Assembly: GCA_007136035.1 (NCBI GenBank)
Contig: SLHS01000080.1
Span: 1 to 18,295, forward strand
Length of the DNA: 18,295 nucleotides
Source of the DNA: Patescibacteria group bacterium
GTDB lineage: Bacteria; Patescibacteriota; Dojkabacteria; SC72; T1SED10-24
Direction of reading: 5' to 3'
Position numbers and translations under genes: made by a program. Shown here in pieces: positions 1 to 8,109 of the stretch; the first letter of the stretch is position 1, and the number at the start of each line of letters is the position of its first letter. A model generated the notes under the pieces. It was not told the origin of the DNA and made no database searches. It saw only the letters and a program-made list of their open reading frames with translations.

Positions 1-24
1 ATATTCCTGTTTTTCTAGGAATAT
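1..24. terminator. Inverted repeat downstream of dnaE, possible terminator hairpin
   Basis: Bases 1-8 (atattcct) are the exact reverse complement of bases 17-24 (aggaatat), around an 8-nt loop. This gives an 8-bp stem 23 nt past the dnaE stop codon. It could end dnaE transcription or a convergent gene outside the window. The stem is AT-rich, and the bases that would carry a U-tract on the minus strand lie beyond the window edge, so terminator function is a guess. Confidence 0.3.
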
Positions 25-47
25 CTTCTAACTTTTGTTTTGTCGTA

Positions 48-3000
48 TTAGTCATATGAAGCAAACTTCTTAATACATTCCAATATCTCAGGAGATTTTT
101 TAATTTTGTGTTTCAAAACCATAGTTTTTTTGTCATCTTTTTTATGAATAACTATTCTAACAGGATTATCTCCAGGATTGTTTCTAATCTTTTCTCTAAG
201 GTTTTTTAAATCATCCCCATCATGCACATCATTAACTTTAAATGTTACACCATCAAAATTATCTCCGTATTTTTCTAAATCTATTTCTTTCATTTTTATT
301 AATATAATCGAATAAAAATCATCCTTCCTATTTACTCTACCGACAAACCCCATTGGTACATTTAATTTAAACATTTCTTTTAGTTCACCGTATTTTTTGG
401 GAAAAGCCACTACTTCAATATTCCCTGTTTTATCTTCAACAATTAAAATAGCCATGTTTTCGTTTTTCCTTGTTGTAACACGCCTTATTTTTGTTATTAA
501 GCCAACGATGACAACACTATCACCATCATTTAAATCTTTTAGATCTTTGATGTTTTGGATGCCTTTTTCTTTAAGAAAAAGCTCCAAAGAATCCAAAGGA
601 TGGCTTGAAAAGTAAAGGCCTATTAACTCCTTTTCCCATTCTAATTTTTGCGTAACTGGCGTTGATTCAATTTTGGGCAACGGTGTAGGTTGTTCTATAT
701 TCCTTTTAGCCTCTTTTTTACCTGAAAATAAATCAAATTGCCCAAGAATAGAATTATCCTTTTCTCTTTTGTATCTGTTATAAAGACCCTCCAAACTATT
801 TAAAAGTGCATTTCGATCACCAAATGAATCAAACGCCCCAACTTTTATTAAACATTCAATCGTTTTTGTCTGAATCTTTTTGGCAATCATTCTATAGAGA
901 AAATCATCCAAATTTAAAAACGGACCATTTTCACTCCTTTCAAGAACTATTTCTTTGACAATATCCTCACCAACGTTTTTTATAGCTACAAGCCCAAAAC
1001 GAATATTTTTTTCATCTTCTATGGTAAAATCTGTGTTACTAAGATTAATATCTGGAGGTAATACCTGAATCCCTAATCTTTTACACTCTTCTAAGTCAGT
1101 AACCACCCTATCAAAATTATCTAAATCCCCTTCTAAAAGTGATGCCATAAATTCTAGTGGATAATTAGCTTTTAAATAGGCTGTCCAGTACGAAACTAAA
1201 GCGTATGAAGCACTATGAGCTTTATTAAAGCCATAATTAGCAAATTGTAAAAGTTTTTCCCATACCTCCTCAACCGATTCTTTTTTAAAACCTTTTTTTT
1301 GTGCCCCTTCTATGAAAACTGGTTTTTCAGCATTCATAATATCCATTTTTTTCTTCCCCATAGCTCTTCTAAGAATATCTGCACTTCCCATAGAATATCC
1401 AGCAATATCTACTGCTATCCTAATAACTTGTTCCTGATAGGTTATAACTCCATTAGTAACCTCAAGAATAGGTTTAAGAGCTGGAAAAAGATATTTTGGT
1501 CGTTTTTCCCCAGATTTCACAGCTGCATACTCTGGTATAAATTGCATTGGACCAGGCCTATATGCTGCAAGAATATAACTTATATCTTCTAGAGAATCGG
1601 GTTTTGTCATTTTTATAGTTTTTCTCATACCTTCGCTCTCTAGTTGAAAAACTCCAATTGTTTGACCTTCCCTTAATAAACAAAAAGCTTTTGTATCATG
1701 AGTATCTATTTTTAGAAGGTTTATATCTTCGTCTTTATCTTCCTTGATTCTTTCTATCGTCCGTCCTATAACGTTTAAATTTCTTAAACCTAAAAAATCA
1801 AATTTCATAAGTCCTAGAGGCTCCAAATCCGTCATTTCATATTGACTCATTCCTATGCCTTCTCCATGAGCATCTTTTTGAATTGGCACATAATCAACTA
1901 CTGGAGTTGGAGTTATAATAATTCCACATGCATGTGTTGAAATACCTCTACACATGCCTGCTACTTTTCTCACAATTTCTACCATTTCTAACAAATCAGA
2001 AGAGGAATGAACCATATCTTTAAATTCAGGGTTGTTTTCAAGCATGTAGTCAATATTTTGTGCCTTACCAAAGACAATCTCCACCATTTTAGAAAGCTGG
2101 TCAGCTATCTGTAAATCAATCCCAAGCACTCTTGAAACATCTCTAATAGCTTGTCTTGTTTGTAATTTACTAAAAGTGGCTATTTGCTTTACATTTTCTA
2201 AACCGTATTTCTCTATGGCGTATTGAACAACCTCATCTCTTCTTTTATCTGCAATGTCTATATCAAAATCGGGAGGAGACTCCCTTTCAGGATTTAAAAA
2301 TCTTTCAAAATAAAGCTCCCACCCTATTGGCTCAATGTGGGTTATCCCTATACAATATGCTACCACAGAGCCACAACCTGAGCCCCTCATACCAACAACA
2401 ATATTATTATCTCTGCAAAAATGAACAAAATCCATCATCACAAGAAAATAGTGATTATAGCCTTTATCATCAATCACTTTTAATTCATAATCTATCCTTT
2501 CTTTTAATTCCCTTGTCATTTTCCCGTATTTCTCCTTACAGCCCTCATAAGTAAGTTTTTTTAAATATTCAAAAGGTGTTTTATTTTTAGGCAAATCCAA
2601 ATATTCAGGTTCTACTCTTTCAAAATCTATTGAATATTCCTCTACCATATCAGCTATTTTTACAGAATTTTCTACAGCCTCTGGGATATCATGAAAAAGT
2701 TTTTCCATTTCTTCAGGAGTTTTTACATAAAATTCATCTGTTTCTAGCTGCTCTCTAGTAGGATCATCTATCGTTTTACCATCTCTAATACACCACAATA
2801 TTTCTTGAATTCTAGAATCTTCTTTTTTAAGATAATGTGAATCACAAGTAGCAATCAATGGAAGTTTGTTTTTTTTAGAAATATCAATTAACTGTTCATT
2901 TATTTTTTCTTGCTCTTCCATACCATTTCTCTGTATTTCTACATAAAACCTATCCTTGAACAGTTTTGAATATTTTTGTAAATTTTCCTCTGCTAGTTTG

Positions 3001-3452
3001 GTATTCCCATCGACCAAAGGTTTTGCAATAATACCTCCAAGACAGCCAGAAAGCATGATAAGACCTTGGTGATGTTTTTTAAGAAATTCGTAATCTACAC
3101 GAGGTTTGTAATAAAAACCGTCAATATGACCCTTTGAAACTATTTTAAGCAAATTTTTGTATCCTTCAAGATTTTTTGCTAAAAGGACAGCATGAAAATA
3201 TTTGTTGTCTATACCATATTCTTTATCTTCAAGACTTCTTGGAGCTATATATATTTCACTACCAATAATTGGTTTTAAACCTTCAGCTCTTAAAGCACTA
3301 TGAAATTTGAATGCTCCATACAAATTACCATGATCTGTAATTGCGCATGCGTTCATTTTGTTCTCTTTGAGAAAATCGACTAAGGTATCTAAGCGTATAG
3401 CCCCATCTAAAAGAGAATATTCCGTATGTGTATGCAGATGTACAAAAGACAT
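48..3452 (-). CDS. dnaE: DNA polymerase III subunit alpha (replicative polymerase)
   Basis: This is the catalytic subunit of the replicative DNA polymerase (C-family, DnaE type), 1134 aa. I start it at the ATG at 3452, which opens directly into the PHP domain (SFVHLHTHTEYSLLDGA); the reading frame stays open upstream, but that stretch is lysine/asparagine-rich and unlike the family. Domains in order: PHP (about 1-270) with likely metal ligands H7, H9, D16, H41, E66, H87 and a CDSHYL motif; the palm with D395, D397 and D399 in PPDFDIDIAD and D552 in KFDFLGL; a fingers and helix-hairpin-helix region (about 800-880); and a C-terminal OB fold (about 980-1055). Unlike E. coli DnaE, the PHP ligands look intact, so it may be an active exonuclease (inference). 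Length is close to the family norm of about 1160. The gene is divergent from the next one, with 105 bp between them. A -10-like TATTAA lies about 8 nt before the ATG but is weak. Confidence 0.97.
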   Translation of the reverse strand: MSFVHLHTHTEYSLLDGAIRLDTLVDFLKENKMNACAITDHGNLYGAFKFHSALRAEGLKPIIGSEIYIAPRSLEDKEYGIDNKYFHAVLLAKNLEGYKNLLKIVSKGHIDGFYYKPRVDYEFLKKHHQGLIMLSGCLGGIIAKPLVDGNTKLAEENLQKYSKLFKDRFYVEIQRNGMEEQEKINEQLIDISKKNKLPLIATCDSHYLKKEDSRIQEILWCIRDGKTIDDPTREQLETDEFYVKTPEEMEKLFHDIPEAVENSVKIADMVEEYSIDFERVEPEYLDLPKNKTPFEYLKKLTYEGCKEKYGKMTRELKERIDYELKVIDDKGYNHYFLVMMDFVHFCRDNNIVVGMRGSGCGSVVAYCIGITHIEPIGWELYFERFLNPERESPPDFDIDIADKRRDEVVQYAIEKYGLENVKQIATFSKLQTRQAIRDVSRVLGIDLQIADQLSKMVEIVFGKAQNIDYMLENNPEFKDMVHSSSDLLEMVEIVRKVAGMCRGISTHACGIIITPTPVVDYVPIQKDAHGEGIGMSQYEMTDLEPLGLMKFDFLGLRNLNVIGRTIERIKEDKDEDINLLKIDTHDTKAFCLLREGQTIGVFQLESEGMRKTIKMTKPDSLEDISYILAAYRPGPMQFIPEYAAVKSGEKRPKYLFPALKPILEVTNGVITYQEQVIRIAVDIAGYSMGSADILRRAMGKKKMDIMNAEKPVFIEGAQKKGFKKESVEEVWEKLLQFANYGFNKAHSASYALVSYWTAYLKANYPLEFMASLLEGDLDNFDRVVTDLEECKRLGIQVLPPDINLSNTDFTIEDEKNIRFGLVAIKNVGEDIVKEIVLERSENGPFLNLDDFLYRMIAKKIQTKTIECLIKVGAFDSFGDRNALLNSLEGLYNRYKREKDNSILGQFDLFSGKKEAKRNIEQPTPLPKIESTPVTQKLEWEKELIGLYFSSHPLDSLELFLKEKGIQNIKDLKDLNDGDSVVIVGLITKIRRVTTRKNENMAILIVEDKTGNIEVVAFPKKYGELKEMFKLNVPMGFVGRVNRKDDFYSIILIKMKEIDLEKYGDNFDGVTFKVNDVHDGDDLKNLREKIRNNPGDNPVRIVIHKKDDKKTMVLKHKIKKSPEILECIKKFASYD

Positions 3453-3541
3453 AAAAATTTTTAATATGAAAACATGACTATATAGATTGTAAGTTTTAAA
3501 TTTCTTTTTGTAAACATTAGTATTCAAATAATTTAAAAATA

Positions 3542-3550
3542 TGATATATT
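3542..3550 (+). promoter_or_regulatory. Extended -10 (TGA-TATATT), leaderless type
   Basis: TGATATATT is followed by 7 nt and then the ATG at 3558, so the expected transcription start falls on or beside the start codon. It supports ATG 3558 over the in-frame TTG at 3549, which would overlap the hexamer. No Shine-Dalgarno sequence is visible and the -35 region is poor. Confidence 0.6.
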
Positions 3551-3557
3551 GAAACAT

Positions 3558-4250
3558 ATGAATATTCTTGATACTTGGAACAAACCTATAACTAGATTTT
3601 GGTTCATTTTTTCGCTATTTCTTTTAATAACTTTGTTATTTGGAAGCCCTATCCAAAACTCTATCGAGAATATATTATTGAGTGGTGCCAAAGTACATAG
3701 TCAATCATACGATTTAGCACTATTACCACTACCCAAACAAAAATACAGGGACAATATAGATAGATATTCGTTAATTAACGCTTCATTAGATCATAGGGGA
3801 GAAAATATCTCGTCAACTCTTCAAGATCGAGGTCTTATTACTGTTGATGCTAGAGCTACAGCTCTTAGACAATTTTTATCTGATTACAATTCCCCAATGG
3901 CACCTTATGCTAATACTTTTGTTGAACAAGCGGATGAATATGGTTTAGATTGGAGACTAGTCGCTGCTATCTCTGGAGTTGAATCAGCTTTTGGTGTTAT
4001 TCCAGTGAGGGCAAACAATGCTTGGGGATGGAAAGGTGGAGCTGATGGAGATTTTAATGCATTTGATTCTTGGGAACATGGCATTGAAGTTGTTACTAGA
4101 AGACTTGCACTTGGGTATGGAACACATATGACACCCTTCGAAATTGAACCAATATATTGCCCACCTTGTGCTCAAAATCCAGCTCACTTGTGGGCAAACG
4201 GAGTTATAAAATTCAAGAACCAAATAGATATGTATCTATATGGATTTTAA
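3558..4250 (+). CDS. Membrane-anchored lysozyme-like (SLT/GH73-type) exoprotein
   Basis: This 230-aa protein has a cytoplasmic N-terminus, one hydrophobic segment (about 13-29) acting as signal anchor or uncleaved signal, a low-complexity linker, and a C-terminal lysozyme-fold domain (about 110-225). The core GLDWRLVAAISGVESAFG has the helix-Glu layout of lytic transglycosylases and GH73 glucosaminidases, so E142 is the probable catalytic acid. It is followed by NNAWGW (153-158) and a SWEHGIEVVTRRL segment (171-183), much like the NNxFG region of GH73. It probably cuts or remodels peptidoglycan outside the membrane. Two cysteines (201, 204; CPPC) follow, which the paralogue at 12278 lacks. 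That paralogue shares the same motifs in the same order. The exact bond cleaved cannot be told from sequence. YggT follows 18 nt downstream and is probably co-transcribed. Confidence 0.75.
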   Translation: MNILDTWNKPITRFWFIFSLFLLITLLFGSPIQNSIENILLSGAKVHSQSYDLALLPLPKQKYRDNIDRYSLINASLDHRGENISSTLQDRGLITVDARATALRQFLSDYNSPMAPYANTFVEQADEYGLDWRLVAAISGVESAFGVIPVRANNAWGWKGGADGDFNAFDSWEHGIEVVTRRLALGYGTHMTPFEIEPIYCPPCAQNPAHLWANGVIKFKNQIDMYLYGF

Positions 4251-4268
4251 TTGTGAAAAACTAATAAA

Positions 4269-4547
4269 ATGCTTAAATTATTAGCAAAAATAGCGTACAC
4301 AGTAGTACTTCTAGCACAGCTCTTGGTTTCTTTGAGATTTGTTTTGAAATTTGTTGACGCTGATCCTGAAAATGCTTTTTCTAGACGAGTTTTTGAAAGC
4401 AGTAAGCCAATAGTAGAACCTTTTAAAGGTTTAGTGCAAGAATATTACCAAATAGGTAATTTCGATGTTGAATTAACATCATTAATTGCAATAATTTGTC
4501 TTGGTTTGGTAGCTTATGCCTTCAAACAAATGGTAAAAACATTCTGA
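4269..4547 (+). CDS. YggT family membrane protein
   Basis: This 92-aa protein has two hydrophobic helices (about 8-27 and 68-88) separated by a polar loop. The pattern SLRFVLKFVDADPENAF after helix 1, a proline-containing stretch (IVEPFKG), and the second helix match the short single-repeat YGGT family (known family features: Arg near the end of TM1, then an N-P/N-x-F element, then a conserved Pro). YggT proteins are implicated in cell division, osmotic stress or membrane protein insertion in different bacteria; the molecular role is not settled. No Shine-Dalgarno sequence or strong -10 lies in the 18-nt gap, so the gene is likely read through from the lysozyme-like gene upstream. Confidence 0.75.
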   Translation: MLKLLAKIAYTVVLLAQLLVSLRFVLKFVDADPENAFSRRVFESSKPIVEPFKGLVQEYYQIGNFDVELTSLIAIICLGLVAYAFKQMVKTF

Positions 4548-4562
4548 AATTAGGCCTTTTTA

Positions 4563-4571
4563 TGGTATAAT
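4563..4571 (+). promoter_or_regulatory. Consensus extended -10 (TGG-TATAAT), leaderless type
   Basis: TGGTATAAT is a perfect extended -10. It is followed by 7 nt (mostly C) and the ATG at 4579. Initiation would occur at or within a base or two of the start codon. It heads the four-gene chain 4579-8107. No recognisable -35 is at the expected distance. Confidence 0.7.
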
Positions 4572-4578
4572 CCCCCCT

Positions 4579-5328
4579 ATGAGAAAAATAGACCTTAGGA
4601 AGACTTCTGGGCTGAATTTGATTTACGAAAAAGACTCTTTCAGATTCGAGAAGGTCTCATATACCAAAAACAAAGTAATGACAATAGATGATATGAGGGA
4701 GCAAATACTAAATGAAGATTTGCAAAGCCCCGAGGTCTTTTATACGAAATATTCTAACCTAGACTCTGAAGGAGTTTTTAAGAACAAGAAAATTAAAATA
4801 AACCTTCTTTGTATACCCTCAAATGTTGCTGGTATTGAATATGTAAAAACAAAAGCGACAGAATGTTCTACACATAATAAGGTTGTAGAAATTATCTCTG
4901 GTGGTGGAATGATCTTAATACAAAATTTCTCATCCTTGCAAGAAGAAAGTACTGTAGTGTTAATAAAGGTTAAATCCACAGAAAAAATAATTATTCCAGC
5001 AAAACACTCTTATAGCCTCATTAATAATAGGGCAACACCACTAATAGCTTTAGAGTTTTTGTCCTCTAAAGCTAAAAACAATTTGACACTTGATGAAATG
5101 CGGGGCATGGCATATTATGTAATAAGAAAAAATGCAAAACAAGAGATAGTACGTAATCCTTGGTATAAAATAGTTAATACAAAGAAAAAAGTTGATTGGA
5201 ATAAGTTATACAAAAAATGTAATATCACTCCTAGGACACCTTTCAGCAGACAAATTCTTAGGAAATATACAAAATTTGATTGGTTACTTAATCCTGCCAA
5301 AAATTCTGATTCTTGTCTTTCTCTTTAG
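4579..5328 (+). CDS. Cupin-fold protein resembling archaeal-type glucose-6-phosphate isomerase, metal site degraded
   Basis: This 249-aa protein lacks a signal peptide. Residues about 10-195 resemble the cupin-type phosphoglucose isomerase family: GLNLIYE near the start, AGIEYVKTK (84-92), GGGMILIQ (108-115), a PAKHSYSLINN strand (140-150) and RGMAYYVIRKN...VRNPWYK (175-197) fall in the family's order. The metal ligands do not fit. The HxH that normally follows TKG is replaced (TKATEC), the next Glu appears to be Lys101, and only the late His (H143) remains. I therefore see a GPI-like cupin fold, probably not a working metal-dependent isomerase (inference). A basic C-terminal tail (about 200-249) has no recognised domain. 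The last 53 nt overlap the next gene, which suggests coupled translation. The fold call rests on motif resemblance only. Confidence 0.5.
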   Translation: MRKIDLRKTSGLNLIYEKDSFRFEKVSYTKNKVMTIDDMREQILNEDLQSPEVFYTKYSNLDSEGVFKNKKIKINLLCIPSNVAGIEYVKTKATECSTHNKVVEIISGGGMILIQNFSSLQEESTVVLIKVKSTEKIIIPAKHSYSLINNRATPLIALEFLSSKAKNNLTLDEMRGMAYYVIRKNAKQEIVRNPWYKIVNTKKKVDWNKLYKKCNITPRTPFSRQILRKYTKFDWLLNPAKNSDSCLSL

Positions 5329-7150
5329 CTTTTTCACAAACAATCAATCTTTAGCAAATGAACAAATTTCTGAAGAAGCAGAAATTTACTATACTATAAA
5401 TGAAGAGGGCGATATTTCATTTAAATATTTGTTTCATCTCTCTGTAGAAGCAGGATTTTCTACAGCGATATCAAGATATACCCTATCCTTCCCCTTTAAA
5501 GATATAGATTTCGAAACTATAAAATCAAATGGAGAAAATTTACGAGGACATAGAGAAACCGGAGATGGTACCATGCAATTGGTATTAGAGCTGAATGAGA
5601 AAATTTTAAATCACAAAAATCCAATATTTATAGAACTTGAAGGAAAAGTGAAAACTTCTTTGATTAAAGAAGTTGCTGGAAACAAGGTTTTGATATTACC
5701 GGGTACTATGAGTAGTGTTGATGTTAAGAAGGTGGAGATTGAATATCCCAACTCGTTTGGTGAAATTACTAACTTCAACAATAAATGGATAGTACAATAC
5801 GATGAAGAAGTCATTACTTTAAAAAGTTTCGACGCTGGGAAAGTTATAAATTTATTTTGGGGGGACAAAATAGTTTACAATTTTGAAATTAATAAAAGAC
5901 TTTTTAACACACCAGAAGATCCAAAAAGAACATTTGACTTGAATATACCCAAATCTCATGGCAATCAAAAAGTATTGTTTTCTAAAATAGAACCTTTACC
6001 CGATTTCGCATATCAAGATGGGGAAGGGAACATTTTTTTCTCCTATGAAATACCAACAAACACCGAAATCGATATCATTATTAATGGACAAATAGAGATA
6101 GATCTAGCAAAAGAAATGGATAGCAACGATTTGGAAATATTCCAAAAACCTATTCTCACTGAAACAAAAGGTTATTGGCTTCTAGATGAGGCATATGAAC
6201 TAAACAGATTAAAAATTCATCTTGCTCGAAACGGGATTACAGAAGATAGTATCGATAATATGAATTCCGAAACCAAACAAATATTTTACAGAGAGGTATA
6301 TGATTATGTTATAAATCGTCTTGAATTAGCAGATTTTAAAGCTACTTCAATGGAGAGCTATGTCAGACAAGGAGCTAATCATGCTGTCAAAAATAGGACA
6401 AATGCTTCACCAGAAGACTACGTTGATGTTTTAAGTGCGATATACCGCAGTTATGGTGTACCAACAAGGATGATAGAGGGATATGTTCATATGCTTAACA
6501 AAAATTTTTATCATACTTGGTTAGAATTTTGGTGTGAAGACAAAGGTTGGAGAAGTGTAGATCCAGCATTAGAAAATTATTCTAAGGCTGATTATTTCGA
6601 AGCTGAATTGACCAATCATGTAGTTATACTCTCAAGAAGTTATAATTATATTCGTCCTAGAATAGTTTTTTTTGATAAAGATGAATTTCAAATAGAATTT
6701 GCCCCAAATAAAAATACTGAACTACTTAGTGTTAAAAATACTGCTCGTATAAATCCTCTTAAAAAAGCACAAGAGGATGTTATGGGCATTTTGACAATTG
6801 AAAATACGGGAAATACCATAATTTCAATGCGAAACTTTTTAGAGCAAGAAAACATTTCTTTTAGCAACCATAATGCTCTTCAACTTATAGTACCTGGTCA
6901 AAGTTTAGACCTACCCTTTATATATGATTCGAGTTCTACAGGATACCGAGAAGATTTGTATATAGAATACACTTCCATAAATGAAGAAACACTCTTGAAC
7001 CCTTTTAATCTCGACATCAAAGAACAACAATTTTGGTGGTGGAATTCTCTTGTAATTTCTTTAAAATACACATCTATAGCTATTATTGTTTACATTTCCT
7101 ATATAATTTTATCTAGATTCTTTAAATGGATCGAGAAATATTACCAATAA
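5276..7150 (+). CDS. Membrane-anchored transglutaminase-like protein lacking the catalytic Cys
   Basis: This 624-aa protein is read from TTG 5276, chosen because it opens straight into a signal peptide (hydrophobic 4-20, SLA cleavage near 27); no ATG precedes the mature region, and an earlier TTG at 5192 would put a polar extension before the signal. The exported part has beta-rich N-terminal domains (about 30-310), a transglutaminase-like domain (about 330-450), an Ig-like domain (about 492-580), and a C-terminal membrane helix (about 594-615) after a WWWN patch. In the core the His (H413 in YHTWLEFW) and Asp (D429 in SVDPA) are present with the usual 16-residue spacing, and GVPTRMIEGY is conserved. 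The position of the nucleophilic Cys is P379 (SPEDYVDVL). It therefore probably cannot act as a protease or transglutaminase and may bind envelope proteins or peptides (inference). It overlaps both neighbours. Confidence 0.75.
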   Translation: MIGYLILPKILILVFLFSFFTNNQSLANEQISEEAEIYYTINEEGDISFKYLFHLSVEAGFSTAISRYTLSFPFKDIDFETIKSNGENLRGHRETGDGTMQLVLELNEKILNHKNPIFIELEGKVKTSLIKEVAGNKVLILPGTMSSVDVKKVEIEYPNSFGEITNFNNKWIVQYDEEVITLKSFDAGKVINLFWGDKIVYNFEINKRLFNTPEDPKRTFDLNIPKSHGNQKVLFSKIEPLPDFAYQDGEGNIFFSYEIPTNTEIDIIINGQIEIDLAKEMDSNDLEIFQKPILTETKGYWLLDEAYELNRLKIHLARNGITEDSIDNMNSETKQIFYREVYDYVINRLELADFKATSMESYVRQGANHAVKNRTNASPEDYVDVLSAIYRSYGVPTRMIEGYVHMLNKNFYHTWLEFWCEDKGWRSVDPALENYSKADYFEAELTNHVVILSRSYNYIRPRIVFFDKDEFQIEFAPNKNTELLSVKNTARINPLKKAQEDVMGILTIENTGNTIISMRNFLEQENISFSNHNALQLIVPGQSLDLPFIYDSSSTGYREDLYIEYTSINEETLLNPFNLDIKEQQFWWWNSLVISLKYTSIAIIVYISYIILSRFFKWIEKYYQ

Positions 7151-7551
7151 TTTTAATCTTTGTTTTTTTACTACTAGTAGGTCTCGTTATTTATCTTAAT
7201 AACACCTCTAGAATTAATGACACATTGAGACAAAAAGTTTGGAATGATGTCTTACAAATAAAAAAAATGCTGGACACCAAAAACCCATTAATATATCGTG
7301 ATATAATTGTCAGATTAGATGCGCTTTTAGGTAAATCTTTAAGACTGTATTACAATAATTCCGAAAGTTGTGGTACAAATCTGAAACAAGCAAGGGACTT
7401 GTTTGATAGAGATGAGTACAATAAAATCTGGAAAGCTCACAAACTTCGGAATATTGTAGTTCATGAAAATAAAGAAATTACTTCTTTAGAAATAGAAGAA
7501 TCATATGATATTATTAGTTTAGCTATTAAAAAGCTATTGTATGAAAAGTAA
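7126..7551 (+). CDS. Small membrane protein with HEPN-like RNxxxH motif
   Basis: This 141-aa protein has an N-terminal membrane helix (about 6-24) and a soluble, mostly helical cytoplasmic or external domain. The domain ends in IWKAHKLRNIVVHE, where R108, N109 and H113 form the Rx4H (RNxxxH) motif typical of HEPN-fold proteins. Family knowledge: many HEPN proteins are RNases in toxin-antitoxin, CRISPR and abortive-infection systems, but many others are non-catalytic. I recall similar DALL...AHKLRNxxxHE proteins as common in Patescibacteria genomes, usually uncharacterised. The start codon lies 25 nt inside the upstream gene and the end overlaps the downstream start by 11 nt, so it is tightly tied to this operon. 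RNase activity is possible but not shown; the membrane tether is unusual for a HEPN toxin. Confidence 0.6.
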   Translation: MDREILPIILIFVFLLLVGLVIYLNNTSRINDTLRQKVWNDVLQIKKMLDTKNPLIYRDIIVRLDALLGKSLRLYYNNSESCGTNLKQARDLFDRDEYNKIWKAHKLRNIVVHENKEITSLEIEESYDIISLAIKKLLYEK

Positions 7552-8107
7552 TAAATTTTTAACAATTTTATTTTTTACTTTGCTGTTTTTCTTTCAGCAA
7601 GGCGTAGTTTATTCACTTGAAGAAAGAGTTTTAACAGAGCAATATTTTCAAGTAGAATATGAAATCGGGCGTCAGTCTGTCTGGAACAATTCAATACCAC
7701 TAAACATTTACATAACCCCCCATTCTGATTTTAATCGGGTTGAAATTACATTCGGTTATGGTGGAATGACTGAAGTTAGATATAGGGGGCCTCAATTTTT
7801 TCCTGTTAAGGCGGGAGAAACATATAATGTACAAGCAAGAGTATATCCAAAAGAAAGAGGTACACATCACGTAACTATCAACGCTATAGCGTGGGAGTAT
7901 GATACAAACTATACTTCAAGTGCATCAGCTAATATCCCCGTTGATGAAAATTTGCAGATTATACCGCAAACACAAGCATACAAAATATTAAATGTATTCA
8001 AATATATCTTTATAACTCTTATCGTCATAGGAATAGGTATTGGGGCATATTTTCTAACTTTGAAAAATATAGAGAAAATCAAAAAATGGTTAGAGCCTGA
8101 ATACTAA
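7541..8107 (+). CDS. Exported beta-domain protein with C-terminal membrane anchor, unknown function
   Basis: This 188-aa protein begins with a signal peptide (hydrophobic about 6-20, ending near VVYS-LEE). It continues with about 120 residues of alternating polar/hydrophobic strands that look like a single Ig-like or CARDB-like beta sandwich (IPLNIYITP, VEITFGYGG, YNVQARVYP, HVTINAIAWEY), and ends with one transmembrane helix (about 152-171) and a short basic tail. I do not recognise a named family. It shares topology (signal, beta domain, C-terminal anchor) with the transglutaminase-like protein two genes upstream, and its start overlaps the HEPN-like gene by 11 nt, so the products probably work together at the membrane. 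Its stop is 2 nt from the convergent stop of the XRE regulator. Confidence 0.65.
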   Translation: MKSNKFLTILFFTLLFFFQQGVVYSLEERVLTEQYFQVEYEIGRQSVWNNSIPLNIYITPHSDFNRVEITFGYGGMTEVRYRGPQFFPVKAGETYNVQARVYPKERGTHHVTINAIAWEYDTNYTSSASANIPVDENLQIIPQTQAYKILNVFKYIFITLIVIGIGIGAYFLTLKNIEKIKKWLEPEY

Positions 8108-8109
8108 AA

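Noticed and set aside
3453..3557. N-terminal extension of dnaE upstream of the ATG at 3452
   Set aside because: The extra 35 residues are low-complexity and precede a canonical PHP start; they also run into the divergent gene's promoter.
5192..5275. Longer start (TTG 5192) for the transglutaminase-like protein
   Set aside because: It would add 28 polar residues before a good signal peptide and lengthen the overlap with the upstream gene to 137 nt; TTG 5276 begins right at the signal peptide.
7126..7551. Classical HEPN/MNT toxin-antitoxin pair
   Set aside because: No nucleotidyltransferase gene is adjacent, and the protein is membrane-anchored inside an envelope operon.
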